This document shows positions 27,291 through 35,791 of a DNA stretch of 64,000 bases, piece after piece. The DNA is from Flavobacteriaceae bacterium (GTDB lineage: Bacteria; Bacteroidota; Bacteroidia; Flavobacteriales; Flavobacteriaceae): NCBI GenBank assembly GCA_023264015.1, contig JALQTJ010000003.1, forward strand, positions 39,704 to 103,703, in the 5' to 3' direction. The stretch's first letter is position 1; the number at the start of each line of letters is the position of its first letter. A model generated the notes under the pieces. It did no database searches, was not told the origin of the DNA, and saw only the letters and a program-made list of their open reading frames with translations. The position numbers were made by a program, and so were the translations under genes.

Positions 27291-28607
27291 ATGCAAGAAG
27301 TAACGACGTATTCAGTGGGGCTTGATATCGGAACCACCAAGATAGTTGCCATTATTGGTCGTCTTAACGAGTACGGCAAGGTCGAGGTCTTAGGAATGGG
27401 TAAGTCGAAGAGTCTCGGGGTGCACCGTGGGGTGGTGAATAATATCACTCAAACGGTTCAGTCAATACAGCGCGCCGTTGAGGAGGCTGAAGGGGTCTCG
27501 GGCCTCAAAATCGCTTCAGTAGTTGCCGGTATTGCTGGGCAACACATTCGATCACTTCAACACGCCGATTACATTACCAGAGAGAATGCCGAAGAGGTGA
27601 TCAACGAAGCAGACTTAAAACGTCTTCAGCTTCAGGTGAAAAAGCTTCAAATGCTTCCGGGTGAAGAAATCGTTCACGTGCTTCCTCAAGAGTATAAAGT
27701 AGACACCCAAACCGAGATCAAAGAACCCATCGGAATGTATGGGAATCGTCTTGAGGCCAACTTTCACGTTGTAGTGGGGCAAGTGGCTTCGATTCGAAAC
27801 ATTCACCGTTGCATTGTAAGTGCCGATATAGGGGTTGATGATGTCTGCCTAGAACCTATAGCCTCTGCCAAGGCGGTTTTAAGTCAAGAAGAGAAAGAAG
27901 CTGGAGTAGCGCTCATCGATATTGGAGGGGGTACGACCGACCTCGCTATTTTCAAAGACGGAATCATCCGCCACACCTCAGTTATTCCATTCGGGGGGAA
28001 TATCATTACTGAAGATGTTAAAGAGGGATGTTCAATCATTGAAAAACAGGCAGAACTTCTCAAAGTCAAATTTGGATCGGCATGGCCAGGAGAGAATAAA
28101 GAAAATGAGGTCGTATCGATTCCGGGATTGCGGGGTAGAGAGCCGAAAGAGGTAACACTCAAAACCCTATCTAAAATCATTCACGCCCGAGTAGTAGAAA
28201 TCATTGAAGCTGTTTTTGCAGAAATCAAACGCTACGGACAAGACGAGCAAAAGAAAAAGCTCATTGCCGGAATTGTAATTACCGGAGGAGGGAGCCAATT
28301 AAAACACCTTAAGCAGGTGGTAGAATACATCACTGGGATGGACACTAGAATTGGATACCCGAACGAGCACTTGGCGGGCAATTCTAGTGATGAAATAGCA
28401 AGTCCGTTGTATGCCACTGCTGTGGGCTTACTCATGGAGGCTATTGAAATTCAGCAGATGAAAGACAGTGAGGCCCCTGAGACCCCCGAACCCAATCAAG
28501 AAGAGTCTAGCACCGATGCACCTCAGGCCCCTAAGAAAGGGTTTGGTGGTCTTTTCGGCAAGACCATGAATCAAATAAAAAACGTCATTGACGATTTATC
28601 AGAATAA
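27291..28607 (+). CDS. ftsA: Cell division protein FtsA
   Basis: An actin-like ATPase tethering FtsZ to the membrane. The 438-residue protein has VGLDIGTTKIVAIIG near residue 9, the 1C subdomain instead of actin's 2B, LIDIGGGTTDLAIF near 208 and VITGGGSQLKHL near 330. After an acidic Pro/Glu linker (about 385-410) it ends with GFGGLFGKTMNQIKNVIDDL, consistent with the C-terminal amphipathic membrane-targeting helix. Confidence 0.96.
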   Translation: MQEVTTYSVGLDIGTTKIVAIIGRLNEYGKVEVLGMGKSKSLGVHRGVVNNITQTVQSIQRAVEEAEGVSGLKIASVVAGIAGQHIRSLQHADYITRENAEEVINEADLKRLQLQVKKLQMLPGEEIVHVLPQEYKVDTQTEIKEPIGMYGNRLEANFHVVVGQVASIRNIHRCIVSADIGVDDVCLEPIASAKAVLSQEEKEAGVALIDIGGGTTDLAIFKDGIIRHTSVIPFGGNIITEDVKEGCSIIEKQAELLKVKFGSAWPGENKENEVVSIPGLRGREPKEVTLKTLSKIIHARVVEIIEAVFAEIKRYGQDEQKKKLIAGIVITGGGSQLKHLKQVVEYITGMDTRIGYPNEHLAGNSSDEIASPLYATAVGLLMEAIEIQQMKDSEAPETPEPNQEESSTDAPQAPKKGFGGLFGKTMNQIKNVIDDLSE

Positions 28608-28628
28608 CCTACCTACAAATACCCAATT

Positions 28629-30812
28629 ATGAGCCAAGAATTTGAGTCAATCACCTTTGATCTTCCTAAACACAAGAGTAACGTAATCAAGGTTATAGGA
28701 ATCGGTGGTGGAGGCGGAAACGCCATCAACCACATGTACCGCGAAGGAATCAACGGGGTCGATTTTGTGATCTGTAATACAGATCGTCAAGCCCTAGAGA
28801 ACAGTCCGGTTCCGAATAAGATTCAATTGGGTGTTTCGTTGACCGAAGGATTAGGTGCTGGTGCAAATCCTGAGATCGGAGAGCAGGCGGCCTTAGAATC
28901 GCTAGACGAGATCAAAAGTCTACTGGAGACCAATACCAAAATGGTCTTCATTACTGCAGGAATGGGTGGGGGTACCGGTACGGGTGCCGCTCCAATTATC
29001 GCGAGCTTGTCTAAAGACCTTGGAATTCTCACGGTGGGTATAGTGACCATTCCATTCAAATTTGAAGGAAACACACGTCACTCTCAAGCGCAAAAGGGTA
29101 TTGATCGATTGAGAGCATGCGTAGACTCACTTATTGTCATCAACAACAATAAACTGAGAGAAATCTACGGAAACCTCGGATTCAAATCGGGCTTCGGAAA
29201 AGCCGACGAGGTATTGGCTACAGCAGCGAAGGGTATAGCTGAAGTGATCACACACCACTACTTGCAAAACATCGACCTTAGAGATGCCAAGACCGTTCTA
29301 TCCAATAGCGGTACTGCGATCATGGGAGCCTCTAGAGAGTCGGGAGAAAATCGTGCCTTCAAGGCCATATCAAACGCCTTAGACAGTCCGCTGCTTAACG
29401 ATAACAAGATCAAAGGGGCCAAAAATGTACTCTTACTGATCGTATCGGGGACCGAAGAAATTACCCTTGATGAAATCGGCGAAATCAACGATTACATCCA
29501 ACAAGAGGCCGGTTACAATGCCGATATCATTATGGGTGTCGGAGAAGACGAATCCCTTGGGAATGAAATCTCTGTTACTGTAATCGCCACCGGATTCGAC
29601 CTCGATCAGCAGGATTATATTGTAAGTCACGAGACTCAACGTATTATCCATACGCTCGATGGTGAGTCAGAAACCAAGCCTGCCTCATTAGGATTCGATA
29701 CCAATCAAGAAATACGCGCTATCGAAGTGACAGAAGAGCCGGTTACCGCTGAAACTCCGAATGAACTGCTACATGAAGAGGTTACGGATACAGAGCAGCG
29801 TATCGTGCATACCCTTGAATTTGATACCGATGAGATTGAAGCGCCTGCACCTATTGCTGCTGCCTCTTCAGAGGAAGAGGTTATTGAGCTTGAATCTAAC
29901 GAAGATGAACACCTAGAAACCGAGCCTGCAATCGAATCTGTTGAGCAAGATTTTGCCTTTGATTTCTCAGGGGATGAGGCTGAGATTTCTCAGGAGGTCG
30001 TTTCAGAAGAAGTGATGCAAGAAGAATTCACTTCAGAAGAATTCACTTCTGTCTCAGCGTCCATTTCTATGGAAGCCTTGCGTGCCATTGAGGTAGATTT
30101 TGAGGCTGTTGAGGTTACTGAAACACTCGACTTCAGCGACGAAGACTTTACTATTATTGACACCACTGAGCTTTTGAGAAACATCGAAGTTGTGGCTGAA
30201 GAGGTACTCGCCGAATCAGATAACGCCTACGGTGATCTGGCCTTCGAATTACCTCTAGTAGTAGATAACCAACCTGATGCAGAAGAACAGGCGACAACTA
30301 TTGTGTTTGATTTGAACGATACGTTTGAAGAAGAGGCTCCGAAAAATGAGGTCGAAGAAGTTCATGAGGTAGCGCCTGTTGCAAAAAAGATCAAAACAAT
30401 CGATGCTTACGAGCTTGATTTTGACGCTGACTTCGAACAAGAAATGACGTTGAAAACAAAAGAAGAGCCGATTCAAGACCCGTTAAGTGCGCCTGCGGCA
30501 GAGAGCCAAGTTACAAGCTCTTCTGAGACGTCATCTAGCCCGTATGAAATGAGTCTGAGTGAAACCCAAGAAATTCTTGCAGCGCGCAAAGAGCAGCGTT
30601 TGAAGGTCTTTAAGGAGTTCAATCACCAGTTCAATGCGAAAACCGCTAAAATTGAGGACTTCGAAAATGTCCCGGCCTACAAACGTGCGGGGGTTTCTTT
30701 CGACGAGATTCCTTCAGATGCTAAAGTATCGCGCACCACACTCGGAGATGACAGCAACGGGAATCCTCAAATTCGTTCCAACAATTCGTTCTTGCACGAC
30801 AACGTAGACTAA
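28629..30812 (+). CDS. ftsZ: Cell division GTPase FtsZ with a very long acidic C-terminal linker
   Basis: The tubulin-like Z-ring protein. GTPase core at about residues 15-330 with [13 protein letters not shown] (24-36), the signature GGGTGTG near 113-119 and [10 protein letters not shown]. The core is followed by some 370 residues of Glu/Asp/Thr/Val-rich, low-complexity linker, then a basic-aromatic segment ([15 protein letters not shown]). The extreme C-terminus, [11 protein letters not shown], is the lineage-typical tail. Total length is 727 residues, roughly twice a typical FtsZ and long even for Bacteroidota. The linker has short repeats (EEFTS twice in tandem; RIIHTLDGE and RIVHTLEFD). 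It ends 4 bases inside the convergent receptor gene. Confidence 0.96.
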   Translation: MSQEFESITFDLPKHKSNVIKVIGIGGGGGNAINHMYREGINGVDFVICNTDRQALENSPVPNKIQLGVSLTEGLGAGANPEIGEQAALESLDEIKSLLETNTKMVFITAGMGGGTGTGAAPIIASLSKDLGILTVGIVTIPFKFEGNTRHSQAQKGIDRLRACVDSLIVINNNKLREIYGNLGFKSGFGKADEVLATAAKGIAEVITHHYLQNIDLRDAKTVLSNSGTAIMGASRESGENRAFKAISNALDSPLLNDNKIKGAKNVLLLIVSGTEEITLDEIGEINDYIQQEAGYNADIIMGVGEDESLGNEISVTVIATGFDLDQQDYIVSHETQRIIHTLDGESETKPASLGFDTNQEIRAIEVTEEPVTAETPNELLHEEVTDTEQRIVHTLEFDTDEIEAPAPIAAASSEEEVIELESNEDEHLETEPAIESVEQDFAFDFSGDEAEISQEVVSEEVMQEEFTSEEFTSVSASISMEALRAIEVDFEAVEVTETLDFSDEDFTIIDTTELLRNIEVVAEEVLAESDNAYGDLAFELPLVVDNQPDAEEQATTIVFDLNDTFEEEAPKNEVEEVHEVAPVAKKIKTIDAYELDFDADFEQEMTLKTKEEPIQDPLSAPAAESQVTSSSETSSSPYEMSLSETQEILAARKEQRLKVFKEFNHQFNAKTAKIEDFENVPAYKRAGVSFDEIPSDAKVSRTTLGDDSNGNPQIRSNNSFLHDNVD

Positions 30813-33163
30813 AAGTCAAACACTAGCCCGATACTCGGGATGAACTGCCCTTCTGTTGGTTCCAATTGAGTGAGTGATAGCGGCTGCAATAAGGTGCCAT
30901 CTGTGTCGCGGCCCAATGCATAATCAGGAGGAGTAGGAATTTGGCTCGAGAGCAGGTTTTGAATTTCAAAGAATAGGTTGAAACTGCTTGACTTGAAATC
31001 CCATTTTTTATCGATCCGAAGGTCTAACTGGTTGAAAGGGTTTAGTTGTGCATCACCCGATCCAATTTGTTGGTAGTCTAAAACGATTTCAGGATAGCGC
31101 CCCAGTGTGGTCGCTTCGTCTACAGGGGCAAAGGGCGTAGACCCACTGAATCTAAAGCGTGAACTGATTTCCCAATTTCTGTTGAGTTTATATCCGCCTG
31201 TAAACGAGCTCAGGTGGCGACTGTCCCATACCGATCTTAGATAGCTTTGATCGTTGAGTCCAGAGAATTGGCTGTAAAAAAAGGTATAAGAGAATATTCC
31301 GTAAAAGCGGTTGGTGAGTTTTTGCTGAAATAAGAGCTCAAGTCCGTAGGCCCGTCCGCGCCCCTCTGTGTTCAAGGCTTCGTTACCCAGCACCTCGAAT
31401 CCAGCGCCCTTATTGGCTAATGAAACCTCATCTACGATAGAAACCGGATAATTCGCATAACGCTTCGAAAAGGCCTCAACTGAAAACAGGGTAGAAGGAG
31501 CAGCGTAATACTGCATGCCTAATACCAAATGATCTGATCTAGTATAGGCACTGTCGGCGTTCACAAAAACACCTCTGTCTTGATAGCCGAGTGCAGTGTA
31601 GGGTAGGATTTTATAATAACGACCCGCACTTGTACTCAATTTTAGTTTTGGATTGATGGCATAGCTCAACGAGGCTCTTGGTGAGAAATTATCCGCAATC
31701 GAGTTGTTGGTGAAACTATCACTATCTAACCTAAAACCTACAGATAACTCGAGTTTATCGTTAAGAGGAGCCGATAAATTGCTAAAAGCTCCATACTTCA
31801 TAAAGTTAATATCTGTGCTGTAAGAGGTATTAAAAGCTGCGATTTGAGTGTTGTTTCGATAGTCAGAATGCTGCAAATTGACTCCACTGAACCAGCGCCA
31901 ATCACCCACATACTTAGTCAGGTGTGCTCTAAACTTCGTCTCGGCTTCTAAGGCATCATTGCGAAACACAATCCCCGTTTCGTTCTCAGGGTCTAGATAT
32001 CGGGTAAATATGTTGTTGAGTCTGTTGTGACTCAACGTCACCTGAAGTACTCCCGGAGTGTCTTTAAATAAATGCTTCCAACTCAATCCTGCCACGTGAG
32101 TGTTTTGATTGATATAAGGGGCCTGCTCTAAACGTGCCTGCTGCTCAGGATCGAATGCATCAGGAGCTTCTACGGTAAAGTCGTCTAGCGCCCCAATTCC
32201 GATTAAACTGAGCGTATTGCGCTCATCAATAGTGTGATCAAGCTTGTATTGATAATCCCAATAATTGGGTCTAAAAGGAAGGCCTATGAGTTCAAAAAGA
32301 AACTGCAGATAGCTTCTGCGGATAGATCCAATAAAGGTGGTTTCAGCTCCAGACTTTCTTGAAATAGGTCCATCAAGGGTAAGTGCGGTTTCACTGGCAC
32401 TTACGCGTACGTTTCGATTCCATTTATCGCGACTTCCTCTGCGCTGATTGAATTGCAATACTCCTGAAAGCGGATTGTCGTATTGCGCGCCGAAGCCCGA
32501 TGCCGACAGGGTAACGCTTTCGATGAATGATACGTTGATTAAACCAACGGGGCCACCCGAGCTTCCTTGGGTGCTGAAGTGGTTGATGTTGGGAATTTCA
32601 ACTCCGTCCAGGTAATACACACTCTCATTTGGAGCACCGCCCCGAATGATGAGATCGTTTCTAAATCCACCTACGGATGGTGAAACCCCTGGGAGGGTTT
32701 GAGCCACTTGAACCACATCGTTGTTTCCTCCGGGATAGGTTGCGAGCTCGACTGCAGAGAGTGTCTGGGTCGAAAGTGGTGTTTCTCGTGGACGTGAGAT
32801 GGTATTTTGAAGGTCAAGGACCACTCCTTCAAGCGCTTCAACACGCTCTACCAAGGTAAAGTTGTAGTTCTGCGTTCCTTTAGACTTTACTAGTATGTTA
32901 TACAAGGTCTGGGTTTCAAATCCAAGTGCAGATGCTGTGAGGTTGTAGGAGCCTGGGGAAACGTCGCTTATGGTGTAATACCCGTCTATATCGGTTTGAG
33001 CTCCAAGGGTGCTATCTTCGATGAATACCGCTACCCCACTAAGCGGATAGCCTAATTCATCGATGACACGTCCTTTAACTTCGGTGGTGTTTTGGGCGTA
33101 CGAGAGTGCACCTAAGAGCAGTAAAAGGAGTCCAAGCCCCTTTTGAAGGGTTTTCTTAATCAT
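30809..33163 (-). CDS. TonB-dependent outer membrane receptor with N-terminal carboxypeptidase-like regulatory domain
   Basis: A 784-residue outer membrane protein. Signal peptide MIKKTLQKGLGLLLLLLGALSYA is followed by a CarboxypepD_reg-like beta-sandwich (VKGRVIDELGYPLSGVAVFIEDSTLGA, about 28-110). The plug domain (about 125-225) contains VVQVAQTLPGVSPSVGGFRNDLIIRGGAPNESVYYLDGVEI. A 22-strand-type barrel follows, ending in aromatic VFDF. No SusD-like partner gene is adjacent, so the ligand is unknown. It has its own promoter nearly touching the start codon and converges on ftsZ. Confidence 0.92.
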   Translation of the reverse strand: MIKKTLQKGLGLLLLLLGALSYAQNTTEVKGRVIDELGYPLSGVAVFIEDSTLGAQTDIDGYYTISDVSPGSYNLTASALGFETQTLYNILVKSKGTQNYNFTLVERVEALEGVVLDLQNTISRPRETPLSTQTLSAVELATYPGGNNDVVQVAQTLPGVSPSVGGFRNDLIIRGGAPNESVYYLDGVEIPNINHFSTQGSSGGPVGLINVSFIESVTLSASGFGAQYDNPLSGVLQFNQRRGSRDKWNRNVRVSASETALTLDGPISRKSGAETTFIGSIRRSYLQFLFELIGLPFRPNYWDYQYKLDHTIDERNTLSLIGIGALDDFTVEAPDAFDPEQQARLEQAPYINQNTHVAGLSWKHLFKDTPGVLQVTLSHNRLNNIFTRYLDPENETGIVFRNDALEAETKFRAHLTKYVGDWRWFSGVNLQHSDYRNNTQIAAFNTSYSTDINFMKYGAFSNLSAPLNDKLELSVGFRLDSDSFTNNSIADNFSPRASLSYAINPKLKLSTSAGRYYKILPYTALGYQDRGVFVNADSAYTRSDHLVLGMQYYAAPSTLFSVEAFSKRYANYPVSIVDEVSLANKGAGFEVLGNEALNTEGRGRAYGLELLFQQKLTNRFYGIFSYTFFYSQFSGLNDQSYLRSVWDSRHLSSFTGGYKLNRNWEISSRFRFSGSTPFAPVDEATTLGRYPEIVLDYQQIGSGDAQLNPFNQLDLRIDKKWDFKSSSFNLFFEIQNLLSSQIPTPPDYALGRDTDGTLLQPLSLTQLEPTEGQFIPSIGLVFDF

Positions 33164-33170
33164 AGCCTCA

Positions 33171-33178
33171 CAAAGGTA
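33171..33178 (-). promoter_or_regulatory. -7 element of the TonB-dependent receptor gene
   Basis: Exact TACCTTTG on the minus strand, only 7 bases before the ATG. It implies an extremely short 5' leader and directly abuts the first hairpin repeat at 33180. Confidence 0.55.
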
Positions 33179-33179
33179 C

Positions 33180-33220
33180 GGATTAGTCCAACGCCTTCGG
33201 CCTTGGCCTGATCCTCTGGC
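33180..33220. repeat. Structured intergenic repeat, copy 1
   Basis: GGATTAG (33180-33186) and CTGATCC (33208-33214) form a 7-bp outer stem with one G-T pair. The 21 bases between fold into an inner hairpin around a TTC loop (stem CCAACGCC/GGCCTTGG, one mismatch). TCTGGC follows. The outer bases and loop are identical to copy 2 at 33249, while the inner stem differs but still pairs. Confidence 0.7.
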
Positions 33221-33248
33221 TGTTGTACCCTCAATCCAAATTTTGTTC

Positions 33249-33289
33249 GGATTAGTCCGATACTTTCAGTATCGACCTGATCCTCTGGC
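33249..33289. repeat. Structured intergenic repeat, copy 2
   Basis: Same architecture as copy 1: GGATTAG (33249-33255), inner perfect 7-bp hairpin CGATACT-TTC-AGTATCG, CTGATCC (33277-33283) and then TCTGGC (33284-33289). It is offset from copy 1 by 69 bp. The different but still complementary inner stem suggests selection on structure or a family of palindromic elements. Confidence 0.7.
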
Positions 33290-33303
33290 GCTCCGTAGTC
33301 TAA

Positions 33304-33425
33304 ATCAAGAAAACGCAGCTGCTAACGCAGCCTTCGTTCTTTTGCCCGCGTTCCTTTTGCAAGCGAGCTTTCCAAGAACCGCGGACAAAAAAACGGGCAC
33401 CTTTTGGCGCCCGCGTTTTCTTGAT
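33304..33425. repeat. 122-bp element with 13-bp perfect terminal inverted repeats and internal hairpins
   Basis: ATCAAGAAAACGC (33304-33316) is the exact reverse complement of GCGTTTTCTTGAT (33413-33425). Inside are a GCTGC-TAAC-GCAGC hairpin (33318-33331), a bulged stem joining 33346-33353 with 33376-33384, and the tRNA terminator hairpin (33394-33413). GCCCGCGTT occurs twice (33344 and 33409). No ORF and no clean target-site duplication. It could be a non-autonomous (MITE-like) element or a structured RNA trailing the tRNA. Confidence 0.6.
33387..33413 (-). terminator. Rho-independent terminator of tRNA-Arg
   Basis: On the minus strand, CGGGCGCC-AAAA-GGTGCCCG (33413-33394, one G-T pair) followed by seven T (33393-33387), 19 bases beyond the tRNA 3' end. 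Confidence 0.8.
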
Positions 33426-33432
33426 CCTTAAG

Positions 33433-33506
33433 TGACCGCGGGAGGATTCGAACCCCCAACCCTCAGAGCCGAAATCTGATATTCTATCCAGTTGAACTAC
33501 GCGGCC
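33433..33506 (-). tRNA. tRNA-Arg (anticodon TCG)
   Basis: A 74-base cloverleaf. Acceptor stem GGCCGCG pairs with CGCGGTC (one G-T). The anticodon stem TCAGA/TCTGA encloses loop TTTCGGC with anticodon TCG, reading CGA arginine codons. The T-arm is GGGGG-TTCGAAT-CCTCC. Discriminator A; CCA is not encoded. It is followed by a terminator and the repeat island. Confidence 0.95.
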
Positions 33507-33576
33507 AGTTTCAAAATTTAGTTAGGAAACGGCTGTAAAAGTAAACCTTTGAATCGTTTTTACATTCAATGCTGTA

Positions 33577-34023
33577 CTACGATAGAGCGCTTTTCACCAT
33601 TTGGGCAATGATCTTTCCTTCAGCGCGTCCTTCTGCCTTTTCATTGACCTGAGCGATGACCTTACCCATGTCTTTCATTCCAGAGGCGTTAAGGCTAGTA
33701 ATGGCTTCGTTGATCAGTGCCTGAAGGTCTTCTTCAGATAAGGGTTCTGGTAAGAAGGTTTCGATGACGGCTACCTGTGCGAGTTCTGGTTCTGCTAGGT
33801 CTTGTCGTCCTTGTTCTGTAAAGATGGCTGCGCTGTCTTTACGCTGTTTCACGAGTTTTTGTAAGATTTTGATTTCGTCTTGCTCGGTGAGGGCCGAAGA
33901 CCCGGCCTCGGTTTGCTGCAGTAGTAGGGCAGACTTAATAGCTCTTAGCGCCTCTAAGGCTACACTGTCTTTTGCTTTCATGGCCGTTTTCATGGCCGTC
34001 ATTACGTTGTCTTGTAAACTCAT
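33577..34023 (-). CDS. GatB/YqeY domain-containing protein
   Basis: A 148-residue helical protein. LQDNVMTAMKTAMKAKDSVALEALRAIKSAL is the N-terminal YqeY signature; LPEPLSEEDLQALINEAI and the C-terminal GKVIAQVNEKAEGRAEGKIIAQMVK match the tail domain of GatB, which binds tRNA. Stand-alone function is not established. In many flavobacteria this gene follows ftsZ; here the receptor gene and tRNA-Arg lie between. It is probably co-transcribed with ypdA and rpe, 6 bp upstream. Confidence 0.92.
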   Translation of the reverse strand: MSLQDNVMTAMKTAMKAKDSVALEALRAIKSALLLQQTEAGSSALTEQDEIKILQKLVKQRKDSAAIFTEQGRQDLAEPELAQVAVIETFLPEPLSEEDLQALINEAITSLNASGMKDMGKVIAQVNEKAEGRAEGKIIAQMVKSALS

Positions 34024-34029
34024 AAGGCA

Positions 34030-35028
34030 TTAAGAATTAGCGGTGTTTTTCAATAGCTTGTTTAAAATGTGCGCGCCGATGCGTTCGGCGTGTTCTCTAG
34101 AATTTTCAATAAACCATAGATTGGTTTTCATCCCTCCTAATACTACCCCTGCTAGGTACAAGCCTTCAACAGTGCTTTCTAGGGTTTCTTCATTGACGAT
34201 TGGTGTTTTGTTTTCATCTTGATCGATTTCGATTCCAATGCGTGAGAGAAAGGTGTAATCGGGCTGATAGCCTGTCATGAGTAACACAAAATCGTTAGGG
34301 ATTGATTGCGCTCCTGAAGGGGTTGAGAGGGTAACTGAATTCGGTTCGATTTGCGTGAGGCTGCTCTCAAAGTATGCGGTGATTGATCCGTCTTCAATCC
34401 GGTTGATAATCTCAGGTCTTACCCAATATTTTACGCGCTCCCCAATTTCTTTTCCACGAATAATCATGGTGACTTCAGCACCTGCTCGGTAACAAGAGAG
34501 TGCGGCGTCTACGGCTGAGTTGTTGGCTCCGACCACCACCACCTTTTGATTGGCATAGTAATGCGGGTCGTTAAAATAGTGGGTGACTTTCTCTAGGTTC
34601 TCACCAGGAATATTTAGGGTGTTTGGGATGTCAAAGAATCCTGTGGCGATGATGACTGCGCTAGAGCCGTAAGCGCCTTTAGAGGTTTTTATAATGAACG
34701 CTCCATCAGATTTGCTGATGTCTGTTACACGCTCAAACAGTTTGATATTGAGTTGTTCGCTTTGGGCGATGGTTCGGTAGTAGGCGAGGGCTTCATCTCT
34801 GAAGGGCTTGGGTTCTTTACTAATAAATGGGGTGCTCTTGAGCGAAAGCTTGTCTGAGGACGAAAAGAACTGCATTCCTTTCGGGTAATGATAAAGAGAA
34901 TTGACTAGGGTACCCTTTTCGAGTACCAGGTAACTCAGATTAAGTTCTTTGCATTCTAACGCGCAGGCGATTCCGATAGGACCGCCGCCTACAATAATGA
35001 CGTTGTAATGCGAAGTCTCATGCCCCAT
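34030..35028 (-). CDS. ypdA: YpdA-family FAD-dependent oxidoreductase (putative bacillithiol disulfide reductase)
   Basis: A 332-residue flavoprotein of the thioredoxin reductase-like superfamily without the CxxC pair. FAD motif IIVGGGPIGIACALE (10-24), NADPH motif VVVGANNSAVDAALSCYRAG near 170, and C-terminal GLYLAGVVLGGMKTNLWFIENSREHA, characteristic of YpdA. The family reduces bacillithiol disulfide in Firmicutes; the role in this organism is inferred by homology only. Its start lies 11 bases inside the end of rpe. Confidence 0.85.
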   Translation of the reverse strand: MGHETSHYNVIIVGGGPIGIACALECKELNLSYLVLEKGTLVNSLYHYPKGMQFFSSSDKLSLKSTPFISKEPKPFRDEALAYYRTIAQSEQLNIKLFERVTDISKSDGAFIIKTSKGAYGSSAVIIATGFFDIPNTLNIPGENLEKVTHYFNDPHYYANQKVVVVGANNSAVDAALSCYRAGAEVTMIIRGKEIGERVKYWVRPEIINRIEDGSITAYFESSLTQIEPNSVTLSTPSGAQSIPNDFVLLMTGYQPDYTFLSRIGIEIDQDENKTPIVNEETLESTVEGLYLAGVVLGGMKTNLWFIENSREHAERIGAHILNKLLKNTANS

Positions 35029-35668
35029 GAAGATTTTCTATGGCTTTTAAGGGATTCTCGGCTTTGAATACAGAGCTTCCGGCAACCAAAATATCAGCAC
35101 CTGCCGCTTTTACAGCGGCTGCATTGCCCTTAGTTACGCCTCCATCTACCTCGATTTTGGTTTGCAGGCCTTGAGCTTCGATCTCCGCACGTAGTGCTTC
35201 AATTTTTTTCAAGGTGTAAGGGATGAATTTTTGTCCGCCGAATCCTGGATTGACACTCATAAGGCACACCAAATCGATTTTATGCAGCACAGTAAAAAGG
35301 TTGGCTACTGGGGTATGTGGGTTGATGGCTACCCCTGCACCGATACCAAAAGATTTGATGTAATCGATGCTGCGATCGAGATGCCTGCACGCTTCTTCGT
35401 GTACGCTGATATACTTCGGTTTAAATGAAGCATAATCGGCAATATAACGGTCAGGATCTTCGATCATTAAGTGAATGTCTAGATCGAGTTTGCAGTTTTT
35501 TGCAACGGCTTCTATAACCACTGGGCCAAAAGAGATATTTGGCACAAAACTACCGTCCATCACATCGAGGTGAACTAAGCTAGCTTTGCTGGCATTTAAG
35601 GTCTCAATTTCTTGATGTAAAGCCCCAAAATTGGCGGCTAAAAGAGAGGGTGCGATTTCGATTGACAT
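35018..35668 (-). CDS. rpe: Ribulose-phosphate 3-epimerase
   Basis: Interconverts ribulose 5-phosphate and xylulose 5-phosphate. A 216-residue TIM barrel with IAPSLLAANFG at the N-terminus, catalytic LDVMDGSFVPNISFGP near 35, HLMIEDP near 66, SVNPGFGGQKFI near 138 and VDGGVTKGNAA near 173. The start is fixed by the conserved N-terminus. An exact -7 element lies only four bases upstream of the ATG, so its mRNA may be leaderless. Confidence 0.96.
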   Translation of the reverse strand: MSIEIAPSLLAANFGALHQEIETLNASKASLVHLDVMDGSFVPNISFGPVVIEAVAKNCKLDLDIHLMIEDPDRYIADYASFKPKYISVHEEACRHLDRSIDYIKSFGIGAGVAINPHTPVANLFTVLHKIDLVCLMSVNPGFGGQKFIPYTLKKIEALRAEIEAQGLQTKIEVDGGVTKGNAAAVKAAGADILVAGSSVFKAENPLKAIENLHGA

Positions 35669-35672
35669 GGGG

Positions 35673-35680
35673 CAAAGTTA
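35673..35680 (-). promoter_or_regulatory. -7 element of rpe, four bases from the start codon
   Basis: Exact TAACTTTG on the minus strand followed by CCCC and the rpe ATG. With normal Bacteroidota spacing, transcription would begin at or next to the start codon. Confidence 0.6.
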
Positions 35681-35702
35681 ACGATTTTAGGGGCTAAAAA
35701 TA

Positions 35703-35729
35703 GAAACGCCGGCAAGCTGCCGGCGTTTC
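35703..35729. terminator. Strong hairpin terminator downstream of rpoD
   Basis: A perfect 12-bp inverted repeat, gaaacgccggca and tgccggcgtttc with a 3-base loop, lies 62 bases past the rpoD stop on the minus strand. The following T-tract is weak (TTTCTATTTT), but the stem is very stable. It isolates rpoD from the rpe operon. Confidence 0.75.
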
Positions 35730-35791
35730 CATAATCATCAATCAAAAAACGAACAGCCACGAAAACTGTAAGTTCACGAAAGGTACAAATA

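Noticed and set aside
30022-30050. Tandem GAAGAATTCACTTC repeat considered as a regulatory or recombination site
   Set aside because: In frame within ftsZ, coding for EEFTS twice; best explained as linker repeat expansion.
33164-33576. tRNA-associated genomic island or prophage attachment site
   Set aside because: No integrase gene, no duplicated tRNA 3' end and no foreign gene block nearby; only short structured repeats are present.
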